Below, piece after piece: positions 33,943 to 43,415 of a DNA stretch of 64,000 nt. The stretch comes from Bin55 sp965205545 (GTDB lineage Bacteria > Pseudomonadota > Gammaproteobacteria > Pseudomonadales > Azotimanducaceae). The stretch spans positions 744,001 through 808,000 of the forward strand of contig OZ242170.1 of the NCBI GenBank assembly GCA_965205545.1. The letters run 5' to 3'. The notes beneath the pieces were generated by a model. That model searched no databases and was not told the origin of the DNA. It saw only the letters and a list, made by a program, of their open reading frames with translations. Position numbers and translations under genes: made by a program. Within the stretch, counting starts at the first letter, position 1. Each line of letters opens with the position of its first letter.

Positions 33943-36660
33943 TTATTCACTTGCGCTGCATAGACGAAAGAAGGCATCTTGCAATGCGATATCTGCGTTT
34001 ATTATGGCAGTAACTTCCTTTTGGAACCAAATGTCGTCGTCATGCAACTTATCCTGGCCAGCCTTCAACATGCGAGTTGTTTCAGCAATCTGTGGCCCAC
34101 CTAGACCTTTGCGGTCAAAGACCATGGTCGAACTCTCTAGTGCAGCATGAATGTCGGAGATGGGCAGTGGAAGTGGAGTGTTGAATTGAGCCTCGTAGAG
34201 CTCGGCAATCTCTTGTTCTGTGATGGATTGCAGCGCCCTCTCGGTCGATCGAGCCAACTCTACCAATTCTGCCGCAAATCCATGAGCATCTCGAAACGAC
34301 ATCCCTGTGGTTCTAACCAGCAAGTCCGCTACTTGTGTTGAAGTAGCGAAACTGCGATCAATTGCGTTCAAGGCACGCTCTAGATCGACGACCAAGTCTC
34401 CTACGAGCTTGCCGAAACGCCGAAACATGTCCATAGCCGATTCGCTTAGATCAGTGACGTTCGACGCCATTCGATAGTCATGCATCCCCGCGTCGACATT
34501 GTGGCTGTTCAACTGAAGTCGATGCGCGAGCGAAAGCACGTCGTTTGAAACCGTACGTAGACGATCGAGGTCGCGAGGATTTCGCTTTTGCGGCATTGAA
34601 CTGCTGCCACTGACGCTGGAATCGCCCAGGTACAGCCACGGCCACGGATCTCGTTGCTGGCTGTGAACGTTCGAGACAAATTGGTTGATAGTTGTGGCTG
34701 CACTGCTAACGAGGCTTGCCAGTTCACCCTTGTATTCCATGCTGTCAATGAAATTCGCGTCGTAGCTGTTCTCTACTGGCGAATCAAACCCTAGCAGCGC
34801 GGCGAGACGCTCGCGGTCCAGAGGAAAACTGCTTGTAGTTCCCGCTCCTGCACCATAGGGACTACGGTTTAGTCGATGGAATCCTTCTCTCATTCGGCTT
34901 GCCAATCGAGCAAAGGAATCGTGGTAAGCCAAAAGTTGGTGCCCAAACGTTGTTGGCTGAGATGGCACACCGTGCGTGTAGGCAGGAATGACTACTTCCA
35001 CATGGTCAGTCGCAGCCGTTAGCAGCTCCTCTCGAACAGATTGAACCTGAGCAAAGATATCCAGCCACCGGCTACGCGCAATCATGCGCCTGACAGTGCC
35101 GTGCAAGTCCTGTCTCGAGCGACCAATATGAATGTTGGTGACCTCTACACCTGCTACTTCAATGAGTCGATCTTCCAGCTTCAAGTAGTCAGATGCACGA
35201 AGTGATTCGTCTGCGTCGGCGGCAGCCAAGACTTCAAGCAGCGCGCTGGAATATATGGCTGCATTGCTTTGAGCCATGAGTCCGTCCGCAGTCAGCGAAA
35301 GCAGAGTTGCTTTATTTGCCTCTACCAGAAAGCAGTAGAAGTCGTCGCAGGGCATTTCTCTTGAGTAGGTGTAGTTGCAAATGTCCCGGTCTGACGACAT
35401 CTGTGAATCACTGGCAATCGGGATTGCCTGCAGCAGTTCAACCATCGATCGAGCAAAGGCATCCATGCGAAGCGGAAGACTAGCTCGATCGGAATTGTCG
35501 CCAGTTTCGAAAGTGATTGACGGGATTCCGTAGGTTGAATAGAAGTAGTTCTTGGACGTTCCCTGATCAGACGTGGGTCGAGGAGCGAATTCGTACCCCA
35601 CTGAACCTTCTAACTTATCGGTGCGTGACATCCTCTCATCAGCGTTGCGTAGCCATCGTTCAGCAAAGTTAGGTGGATTAGTCACATCCTGCTCTTCCTG
35701 AACGTAGAGGACATCGCGATTAGTTGAGTGGAAGTCAAGCATGAGTCGAAGCCGATCTGTAGCCCCTTTGCTCTCTAGCATGTCTCTAACGGCAGCCGTT
35801 TCAGGTTGCGCGAACGGCCCCCAATCCCGGTTCAAGTCTGTGGACCCCAAATTGTGCCTCCAGTGACCGTGGACAACGCCATCCGGATTGAGCAGCGGCA
35901 AAATCATGAAGTTGTATCGCTGAAACAGTTTGCACGAGGGAGTCATGCCCTGCGCACACTCTTCCATGCGAATCGATGCCATTGAGTTCACGAAATGCCG
36001 CATTGCAATCGTGCCGGGCACCTCAGGGGGGTGTGCTCGACCCAGGAGAAAAACCAGATTCGGAGCATTGGGATTGGTTTCCAAGACTTCTATGGGGTGG
36101 CGTGCCAGCGAATAGCCAATGACCTCGGGTTCGGTCCCTGGCCAAGCACCAACAAGTTCTGACATCCAGTCCGCATACCAGCTCAGGTTCAAGTTCTCCT
36201 GGGCTGATACATACAGCACGTCGGATTTGACGGAAAGAATGAACGAAGCATTGCCATTGTCATCAACAGAAACGCTTGTCGCAGGTAGGTGATCCCACTC
36301 TTCGCCGTCTAGACTCGTCTTGGGAGTGTAGCGATGCTTGTAGTCCTCAGGGTATACAAGCTCAATCTGAAGAGCGAACTCTTGGACACCCAGCGTTCGG
36401 TCAATCCTGAAGCCATACCAAGGACTTGGATTGATCGGCGGATCATCTTCGGGCTGAATGTAGAGCGTGAGGGTGTCGTTTGTGGCCACGCATTCGTCAA
36501 ATGCTGCGCCAGGATATCCACCCGAAACTGTGTAGCGCTCCGCCGAACATGACCCATCGCTGGGGAGGATTGATCCCGCAACGGCAATGGCGAGCAATCC
36601 AATCAGGGATTTGATAACAGGTGAGGGTCTCAAGTGCGGATCGAAATGCAGTCGTCTCAT
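33943..36660 (-). CDS. secreted fusion of M14 carboxypeptidase and argininosuccinate-lyase-type enzyme
   Basis: The uninterrupted 905-residue product starts with a signal peptide (SLIGLLAIAVAGSILP). The M14 zinc carboxypeptidase part, about 180-415, keeps all key residues: HPPE (His210, Glu213), LNRDW (Arg278), LDFHST (His311) and ITFETGD (Glu385). From about 430 it becomes a fumarase/argininosuccinate-lyase-superfamily enzyme: NIHIGRSRQD (509-518), AYTHGVPSQP (His563), PYGAGAGTTSSFPLDRE and the signature GSSSMPQKRNP (685-695). A cysteine-rich linker (residues 428-443) fits an oxidising compartment. ATG 36660 is preferred over an upstream TTG. GMC oxidoreductase and TonB receptor genes flank it on the same strand. 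Each domain is clear; the combined reaction is unknown. Confidence 0.88.
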   Translation of the reverse strand: MRRLHFDPHLRPSPVIKSLIGLLAIAVAGSILPSDGSCSAERYTVSGGYPGAAFDECVATNDTLTLYIQPEDDPPINPSPWYGFRIDRTLGVQEFALQIELVYPEDYKHRYTPKTSLDGEEWDHLPATSVSVDDNGNASFILSVKSDVLYVSAQENLNLSWYADWMSELVGAWPGTEPEVIGYSLARHPIEVLETNPNAPNLVFLLGRAHPPEVPGTIAMRHFVNSMASIRMEECAQGMTPSCKLFQRYNFMILPLLNPDGVVHGHWRHNLGSTDLNRDWGPFAQPETAAVRDMLESKGATDRLRLMLDFHSTNRDVLYVQEEQDVTNPPNFAERWLRNADERMSRTDKLEGSVGYEFAPRPTSDQGTSKNYFYSTYGIPSITFETGDNSDRASLPLRMDAFARSMVELLQAIPIASDSQMSSDRDICNYTYSREMPCDDFYCFLVEANKATLLSLTADGLMAQSNAAIYSSALLEVLAAADADESLRASDYLKLEDRLIEVAGVEVTNIHIGRSRQDLHGTVRRMIARSRWLDIFAQVQSVREELLTAATDHVEVVIPAYTHGVPSQPTTFGHQLLAYHDSFARLASRMREGFHRLNRSPYGAGAGTTSSFPLDRERLAALLGFDSPVENSYDANFIDSMEYKGELASLVSSAATTINQFVSNVHSQQRDPWPWLYLGDSSVSGSSSMPQKRNPRDLDRLRTVSNDVLSLAHRLQLNSHNVDAGMHDYRMASNVTDLSESAMDMFRRFGKLVGDLVVDLERALNAIDRSFATSTQVADLLVRTTGMSFRDAHGFAAELVELARSTERALQSITEQEIAELYEAQFNTPLPLPISDIHAALESSTMVFDRKGLGGPQIAETTRMLKAGQDKLHDDDIWFQKEVTAIINADIALQDAFFRLCSASE

Positions 36661-36706
36661 AGTTTTCGTCAAAACCAAGCCAATGAAGGGCTTGTCGCGT
36701 AAAACG

Positions 36707-38311
36707 CTATGCGGCGACGCGATTGTCTTCCAAAATCATGTTGGCACCCTTGTGCCCGATCATTATTGCCGGTGCGTTGGTATTGCCTGACACGAGAGTA
36801 GGCATGATCGAAGCATCCACTACACGCAGACCTGCCACGCCTCTAACCCGAAGGCGTTCATCGACAACGGCATCGGAATCAACACCCATCTTGCATGTGC
36901 CAACAGGGTGAAACACAGTAGCTCCCGTTCTTCTGCACCATTCCAATATTTCTTCGTCAGATTCGATTTTTGGTCCGGGATACAGTTCGTGCTCGACAAA
37001 ACTTGATAGAGGCTCAGCCTCCCCAACCTGACGGGCTATTTTCATGCCTCCAATCAATGAGTCTCGGTCCGTAGCTTCACTCAAGAAATTGGGACAGATT
37101 GCTGGCGCGACCGACGGGTCCAAGGACTTGGAGTGAACGCTTCCTCGGCTTTCCGGGCGCAACTGACAGACGGAAATCGTCATTCCCGGTTCCTTCTCCA
37201 ACGCTCCTCTCCGCCCTCGAGCATAGCTCGCATGAGCCATGTGGAATTGCACGTCCGGAGTCGCATATTCGGGACGCGTCTTGACAAATCCATGGGCGAT
37301 TCCTGCCGTGTAGGTCAACGCACCGCGCCGGAACAATCCCCACTTGAGGGCTTCCATTACAAGACGCCAACCTCGCGTTTGTTCATTCAACGTATTGATG
37401 CCTTTGAGACGCCATGCCACGGAGCTCGAGTAGTGGTCTCGCAGATTCTCTCCAACTCCGTTCAACTCATGTGCAACAGGTATGCCCAGCTCTTCTAAGA
37501 CTTCGCGTTGTCCAATTCCGGACAATTCGAGGATTTGCGGGCTCTGAATCGCCCCTGCACACAAGATGATCTCGCCTTGGCAAGTAGCCTCCCGTTCCTT
37601 TCCTGCTCCGACTGTATAGCGGACGGCAGCGGCGCGTTCGCCCTCCACAACTACCGAGTTGACCAACGCTCGTGTAACGATGGTCAGGTTGCTTCGGTGC
37701 CGGATCGGATCTATGAATGCTGTCGTCGCACTATGCCGACGACCATCCCGTTGGGTTACTTGATAGATTCCAAAGCCTTCCTGTGAAGTACCGTTGTAGT
37801 CTTCGGGCGTTGCGTACCCCAAGTTTCTTCCGGCTTCGACATAAGCGCGAAGTACTGGGTGCGTTTCAACCATGTCCCGAACGTTGAGCTCGCCTTGTGT
37901 GCCCCGATACTCATCTCCGCCTCGTTCGAACGACTCACATGCCTTGAAGTGGGGTAGCACCTCTTCGTAAGACCACCCAGAATTGCCCAATTGCGACCAT
38001 AAGTCGTAGTCTTCGGCTTGACCGCGCACATATAGCATTCCATTGATCGAACTGGATCCACCCATAACCTTTCCGCGCGGAATCGGGATTTCTCGATTTG
38101 CTGTTCCGAGCTCGGGCTCGGTCTTGAAGCACCAATTCAAGCTTGGGCGATCGATCATGTGCCAAAAGCCCAATGGAATGTGGATTAGCGGACTGGAGTC
38201 TCTCCCGCCAGCTTCCAATAACAGAACCTTCAGGTGTTTGTGAGCACTCAAACGATTAGCGACAACACATCCCGCGGAACCTGCGCCAATGACAATGTAG
38301 TCGTATTGCAT
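36707..38311 (-). CDS. GMC oxidoreductase (choline dehydrogenase-like)
   Basis: The 534-residue flavoprotein has the FAD Rossmann motif GAGSAGCVVANRL near residue 8, the GMC signature GKVMGGSSSINGMLYVRG, the second signature region around GAIQSPQILELSGIG, and the active-site His in FHPVGTCKMG followed by SGNTNAPAIMIG. It oxidises an alcohol group on an unknown substrate, usually passing electrons to the respiratory chain or oxygen. It has no signal peptide, so it is cytoplasmic or membrane-associated. It ends 46 bases before the carboxypeptidase-lyase fusion on the same strand, suggesting one operon. Confidence 0.93.
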   Translation of the reverse strand: MQYDYIVIGAGSAGCVVANRLSAHKHLKVLLLEAGGRDSSPLIHIPLGFWHMIDRPSLNWCFKTEPELGTANREIPIPRGKVMGGSSSINGMLYVRGQAEDYDLWSQLGNSGWSYEEVLPHFKACESFERGGDEYRGTQGELNVRDMVETHPVLRAYVEAGRNLGYATPEDYNGTSQEGFGIYQVTQRDGRRHSATTAFIDPIRHRSNLTIVTRALVNSVVVEGERAAAVRYTVGAGKEREATCQGEIILCAGAIQSPQILELSGIGQREVLEELGIPVAHELNGVGENLRDHYSSSVAWRLKGINTLNEQTRGWRLVMEALKWGLFRRGALTYTAGIAHGFVKTRPEYATPDVQFHMAHASYARGRRGALEKEPGMTISVCQLRPESRGSVHSKSLDPSVAPAICPNFLSEATDRDSLIGGMKIARQVGEAEPLSSFVEHELYPGPKIESDEEILEWCRRTGATVFHPVGTCKMGVDSDAVVDERLRVRGVAGLRVVDASIMPTLVSGNTNAPAIMIGHKGANMILEDNRVAA

Positions 38312-38470
38312 GATCTATTTCGACAAAAGAACCAAGCGATCAATGGGAGCGGAATGAGATTGTACGCAATGCAAAATGCGGTTGATTTAGGGCGAACGCC
38401 TCTGAATTAGCGGGTCAAGCGAGAACTTCCTAATCTCGTAACATAGGCGACGGTTCAGTGGAGAAATCGA

Positions 38471-39268
38471 ATGTCTGATTGGTTTTCTATTAAAGATAAG
38501 GTCGCTCTCGTTACAGGAGGATCCCGAGGAATTGGCGAGATGATCGCCGCTGGTTTCCTAATGCATGGTGCCAAGGTCTACATTAGCTCGCGCAAGAAGG
38601 ACGTATGTGATGAAACTGCGGCGCGGCTCCAAGACAAGTACAACGGGACATGCATTTCCATTCCAGGTGACTTGAGCCAGCTTTCCGGCATAGAGGCAGT
38701 GGTAGCGGAATTGTCGGAGAACGAGTCACAGTTGGACATTTTGGTCAACAATGCAGGAGCGACCTGGGGAGCACCCCTAGAGGAGTTCCCCGAAGTCGGC
38801 TGGGACAAGGTCATGGATACAAATGTCAAGGGGATATTCTTCCTTACTCAGAAGTGTTTATCACTGCTTCGAAATTCCGCTTCCCACGAAGATCCGGCAC
38901 GCGTAATCAACATTGGATCGATCGACGGTATCCACACGCCGCGTTTTGACAACTTCTCCTACGGGCCTTCGAAAGCTGCGGTGCACCATCTGACTCGACA
39001 AATGGCGTCACATCTAGTCAAGGAAAACATCATCGTCAATGCCATTGCCCCGGGACCTTTTCCAAGCTGGATGCTCAGCGCAGGTGTAGGCTTCGGCGGC
39101 CAGGTCGAAGGAGCCGACTGGGAGAGCGTAGGCAAGGGAAATCCTCGCGGACGAGTAGGCACTATGGAGGATATAGCTGGGTTGGCGATCTTCTTGAGTT
39201 CGAGAGCTGGCGCATTCACGGTTGGAGAAACAATCAGCTGCGACGGTGGATCGGTAGCCTCGACCTAA
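38471..39268 (+). CDS. short-chain dehydrogenase/reductase
   Basis: The 265-residue classical SDR has the NAD(P) motif TGGSRGIGE at 15-23, LVNNAGATWG, the catalytic serine in NIGSIDGI and the YGPSKAA catalytic Tyr-Lys pair. The overall sequence resembles 3-oxoacyl-ACP reductase/RhlG-like proteins. GGAG lies ahead of the ATG. It is divergent from the GMC oxidoreductase, and the 159-base gap between them should hold both promoters. The substrate is not evident. Confidence 0.9.
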   Translation: MSDWFSIKDKVALVTGGSRGIGEMIAAGFLMHGAKVYISSRKKDVCDETAARLQDKYNGTCISIPGDLSQLSGIEAVVAELSENESQLDILVNNAGATWGAPLEEFPEVGWDKVMDTNVKGIFFLTQKCLSLLRNSASHEDPARVINIGSIDGIHTPRFDNFSYGPSKAAVHHLTRQMASHLVKENIIVNAIAPGPFPSWMLSAGVGFGGQVEGADWESVGKGNPRGRVGTMEDIAGLAIFLSSRAGAFTVGETISCDGGSVAST

Positions 39269-39354
39269 CGCAATACTCAATTCATCACACAGTTCTACTT
39301 GGGCTGGCTTACTGCGAGCAAGCTAGTCCAGCACAAATTAGCTAGGCTACGTCC

Positions 39355-40961
39355 ATGAATGTGTGTACACAGATAGTCTCGCTGCTTCAAGAACACCGAG
39401 TTTCGACAGTGTTTGGCATGCCTGGAATTCACAACCTTCCAGTCTATGCCGCACTGCACCAGGCTGGCATAGAAACGATAACCGTACGCCACGAGCAATG
39501 TGCCTCATTCATGGCTGACGGTTATGCGCGTGCCTCTGGCAAGCCTGCGATTTGTGCGGTAATCGACGGTCCTGGATTTCTCAATGCTTCCACAGGCATC
39601 GCTCAAGCACGAGGAGACTCGGTTCCCATGATCGTCTAACGCCAGTGGGAGAGCCACCTGATCGGGGCGCTTTGCACGAATTAAGCGGACAAAGCACGAT
39701 TTCACAGCAGATTTGCAAGGCAAGCATACAAATTGGTCACACAACTTCGACTAGAGACATCGAGCTTTTCTTGGATAGAAACCTTTGCAACGGACGCCCC
39801 GGACCTTTGCACATCGAGATTCCGTTGTCGCTCATGGAGGCGCAGCCTCTGCAACACAGTGGGGACAGCCCGCAGCAACAAGTCACCACTACCCCAATTA
39901 ACGAGTTGGACACAGCCGCACTACTGTTGCAGAACGCCAAGTCTCCTATCGTCATTGCCGGCGGCGGCGCGAACCATGCAAAAGAGGAACTGCAAGCACT
40001 CGCAGAAGCCATTGACGCACCTGTGGTCAACACCGTGAACGCAAAGGGAATTCTTCCGCGAAACCATCCACTACGCGTCGGCTACAGTCCGTCCCTGCCA
40101 GAAATCCGATTGGCCATCGAGAAATCTGATGTTGTAGTCGCGATAGGCACGGAGCTAAGCGAAACTGACTTCGATTTCCTTTTGTTGGACAAACCGTTGG
40201 ACTTTCAATGCCTTATACGCATTGATGTGGACCCGAGGCAAGTCGAGCTCAACGCAGTGCCCACTTGCGCAATTGTTGGAGACAGCAAGGAGGTTCTGTC
40301 GCATCTTGTGACAAAATCCTGTTCGAAGGACGGAGCTGTGCGAACATCCGAGATGCGCGAGAACGCCAACAACTCTTGGCTAGTTAGTCGAGAGATGCGT
40401 GAATTCCTCGATGCAATTCGTGATGTGACGGACATACTCGTGGGCGACTCAACGCAACCCACCTACTTTGCCACGTGGCTCTACGAGCCAAATAACGTGC
40501 GTGAGTATTTCGCCAGTACTACCGGATTCGGAACTCTTGGCTATGCAATTCCCGCAGCAATTGGGGCGAAAGTCGCTTGCCCTGAGAAGCAGGTTGCCTG
40601 TCTCGTAGGCGACGGAGGGGCGCATTTCACGCTTCCTGAGATTCAAACTGCTTCGCAACTTGGCATTGGCATCCCGTTCATGATTTGGAACAACGGGGGT
40701 TACAGTGAAATTGACAAGGCCATGAGAATTCAGACCGATACGCCCTGGTACCAATCCCCAACACCACCCAATTACAGGTCAATTGCCGAGGCCTTTGGAG
40801 CCAACTACAGCCAACCCGTTGACTTGACCTCTTTGTCCCGTGCCATTAGAGATGCTCATGACGACACGAAGCCGAGCATCATAGATGTGGAGCAGGAAAA
40901 ATTTGCAGGTTCGATATCGGAGATCAATTGGTTTAACACGGACAGAGCCGAGCTAAAGTAG
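39355..40961 (+). pseudogene. thiamine diphosphate enzyme broken by one frameshift
   Basis: An IlvB-like TPP enzyme is split by a single missing base near 39637. The first frame gives MNVCTQIVSLLQEHRVSTVFG, the activating Glu47 in VRHEQCASFMADGYARA, and ends at PMIV-stop at 39639. The second frame continues at once with LTPVGEPPDRGALHEL and runs to 40961. It includes VGDGGAHFTLPEIQTA and IWNN, the cofactor motif. Adding one T after GTC restores a full protein of about 535 residues. All domains are otherwise intact, so the lesion is recent or a sequencing error. It is only distantly similar to the TPP enzyme at 14410. Confidence 0.88.
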
Positions 40962-41011
40962 ACTTATCGAACCCAAATCGCTATTCGAATTCACATACTT
41001 CGAACCTCACC

Positions 41012-42481
41012 TTGAAACCCAACATTCTTTTTATCTTCACGGACCAACTGCGTGGAGATTCAATCGGGTCCGAACCCAATTCTCCTGTGATTACGCCAAA
41101 CTTGGATCAATTGGCCTTAGAGGGAATATCCTTTAGACGATTCATGGGAAATTCACCACTGTGTGTTCCGGCTCGAGCCGCGCTCATGACCGGTCAGTTG
41201 ATTAGGGAGAATGCGATATGGAGCAATCGAATTGGAACCCTCCCTACCGGTCCCAGCCACGTCAGAAACATACGGGATGCGGGCTATCACACGGCAGTAA
41301 TTGGCAAGACACATTTGTGGCGAGAAAGTGCGGCGGGCAAACCTGGACAGCATGTAAAGGAAATGGAACACAATCTGCGCGATTGGGGATTCGAATACTC
41401 GCATGAGCTAAACGATCCGATCGAGACCGCATGGATGGGTTGCCATTACACGGACTATCTCGAAGACAAGGGTTGGCTAGAAGAACACCGCAAGTACATA
41501 CTGGCTTGGGTCGCCGAGATGCGCACAGGCAACATCACTCCATGGGGGCAGGAACCAGCCCCAGTTCCAGAAGGCGAAGACATTGATTCCTACATTGGTA
41601 GAACTGCTTGTAATTGGATACGTGAATATCAAGGAACGAAACCCTTCTATTTGCAAGTGCAATTCACGGGTCCACATGACCCCTTTGACGGTCCTCAACC
41701 GTATCGTCAGCGATACGCCCCGAGAGAGCTTGATGCCGGTCTGTGGGAGCCCCACGAACCTCCGACAGAGGCGATTGCAGGCCTGTGGCGACGAAGTCCC
41801 TCGGTCCACAAAGCCACCCGCTATCAGCGTCAACGATGGCGAGCTTGGTACTACGCGAATATCACACTGATCGACGACTGGATCGGGCGAATACTCGAGG
41901 AGTTGGAGCGAAAGAACCAACTCGATAGCACTTGGATTGTGTTCAACTCAGATCACGGCGAGATGCTTGGCGATCATGGTCTCTCGAGCAAGGCGGTGTT
42001 CTACGAACAAGCGGTGCGCGTCCCCTGTATTATTCGTCCGCCGCGCCCGCTTGAAACAGGACTAGTGTCCCATGCTTTGGTCGAGCACATCGACCTACCT
42101 GTAACTATGGCAAGCATGGCGGACGCAGAATCTCTCGACGACTCTCTTGGTCAATCCTTGCTGCCGTGTCTTGAGTACTCGGCCGACGACAAGCAGCTTC
42201 ACGTCGGGAAAGAGGCAGTAATGGCCGAGCTGTTTGGCCAATCAACAGTGATAACTAACGAATTCAAGCTCACAGTGCGTATCGAAGACCATCGAGTTTC
42301 CCAATTCTTCAACCTAGTCGACGATCCAAACGAATTGGTGAACCTTCGCGACGACCCCAAGTATGGAAATACGATCAGTTCTCTGATTGAGCGCTACATC
42401 GAGCCGTTAGACAGCCGCACGGACCAAGCGGGCTTGCAGGAATACCGAGAATACGTGCGCACTACGGGAAGCGTCAATTGA
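41012..42481 (+). CDS. sulfatase-family hydrolase (formylglycine type)
   Basis: The 489-residue alkaline-phosphatase-superfamily hydrolase starts with the metal-binding ILFIFTDQLRGD. Its modifiable cysteine is Cys51 in the motif CVPARAALMTG, followed by GKTHLWRE, GPHDPF and the second metal site FNSDHGEMLGDHG. Members hydrolyse sulfate or phosphonate esters after conversion of the cysteine to formylglycine by a separate maturase, which is not in the window. There is no signal peptide, which favours a cytoplasmic phosphonate- or sulfate-ester hydrolase. The start is TTG. It follows the TPP enzyme by about 50 bases. Confidence 0.9.
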   Translation: MKPNILFIFTDQLRGDSIGSEPNSPVITPNLDQLALEGISFRRFMGNSPLCVPARAALMTGQLIRENAIWSNRIGTLPTGPSHVRNIRDAGYHTAVIGKTHLWRESAAGKPGQHVKEMEHNLRDWGFEYSHELNDPIETAWMGCHYTDYLEDKGWLEEHRKYILAWVAEMRTGNITPWGQEPAPVPEGEDIDSYIGRTACNWIREYQGTKPFYLQVQFTGPHDPFDGPQPYRQRYAPRELDAGLWEPHEPPTEAIAGLWRRSPSVHKATRYQRQRWRAWYYANITLIDDWIGRILEELERKNQLDSTWIVFNSDHGEMLGDHGLSSKAVFYEQAVRVPCIIRPPRPLETGLVSHALVEHIDLPVTMASMADAESLDDSLGQSLLPCLEYSADDKQLHVGKEAVMAELFGQSTVITNEFKLTVRIEDHRVSQFFNLVDDPNELVNLRDDPKYGNTISSLIERYIEPLDSRTDQAGLQEYREYVRTTGSVN

Positions 42482-42532
42482 ATCTGATCGATCTAAGGGA
42501 ATGATGCTCCTGAACACCATCGGAGACTGCCG

Positions 42533-43123
42533 ATGGCGTTGATCTGCTATGTGGTGTTGGCGTTGCTTATTTTTGGCTTCCGTGTTCTTATGCAACTTAA
42601 GAAGACTGGAGACCACGGGTTACGAGTTGCAACCCAGCTCAAATCTCCCGTTCAAAAACTTACAACATATATCCAAATACTAGTGCTTCTAGGGGTGCTT
42701 GCCATAGTGATACTAGAAAGTCTGGATATTCTTCAACCACACCGCAATCTTGGGCTTCTCGGCACGATCACAGGGCTCGTGTCGTGCACCTTGGGAACTG
42801 CAATCACTATGGTCTCGCAGTTTCAGATGGGAAAATCGTGGCGAATAGGAGTAGATGAGACCGAGAAAACAGAATTGATAACTCACGGAATGTTTTCGGT
42901 CAGTCGGAACCCCATCTACCTCGGAATGATGGTCATCGGATTGGGCTTCATAATGCTAGTGCCCCATTTATTCATGGTGGCTTGCTTTGTGTTGGCTTTC
43001 ATTGGAATTGATCTTCAAGTGAGAAAGATCGAAGAACCCCATCTCAAGCGTGTGTTTGGAGATCAATATGCCAACTATAGTGGCAAGGTTGGACGTTACT
43101 TTCCAAGACTTCGTGGCATATGA
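42533..43123 (+). CDS. isoprenylcysteine carboxyl methyltransferase-family membrane protein
   Basis: The 196-residue protein has about four membrane helices and the family signature near the C-terminus: THGMFSVSRNPIYLGM and the HLKRVFGDQYANYSGKVGRY tail that binds S-adenosylmethionine. Bacterial relatives methylate unknown lipophilic targets. GGAG eight bases before the ATG supports the start. It follows the sulfatase on the same strand. Confidence 0.85.
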   Translation: MALICYVVLALLIFGFRVLMQLKKTGDHGLRVATQLKSPVQKLTTYIQILVLLGVLAIVILESLDILQPHRNLGLLGTITGLVSCTLGTAITMVSQFQMGKSWRIGVDETEKTELITHGMFSVSRNPIYLGMMVIGLGFIMLVPHLFMVACFVLAFIGIDLQVRKIEEPHLKRVFGDQYANYSGKVGRYFPRLRGI

Positions 43124-43415
43124 ATGCACAAAACCCTTCGCCATACTTCGACACTTGATCCGGCACTTCGGAGTCCAAATCGCTAGAACCTCGTTCGATC
43201 TGGTCAGGGCTTGCGATCGCCGAATGTCCCTGCAGTGTTTGATTCGACGTGTACCTAACTGACTTCCACATGGACTACATAAATGCCCAAGTTAGCCGAC
43301 ACGGCTACACGAGAGTCCGTGCAATCCAATCCCTTAGACGAAGGGGTACAACTTTGTTGACGAGGATTGCCCGATTTGGCAATTACTAGGGCTAAATCCC
43401 GGTGTAAGACCAGGA
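43124..43415. other. gap between convergent genes
   Basis: The 292 bases separate a plus-strand methyltransferase from a minus-strand aldolase. No terminator hairpin with a T-run, no repeat and no credible open frame were found. Confidence 0.4.
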
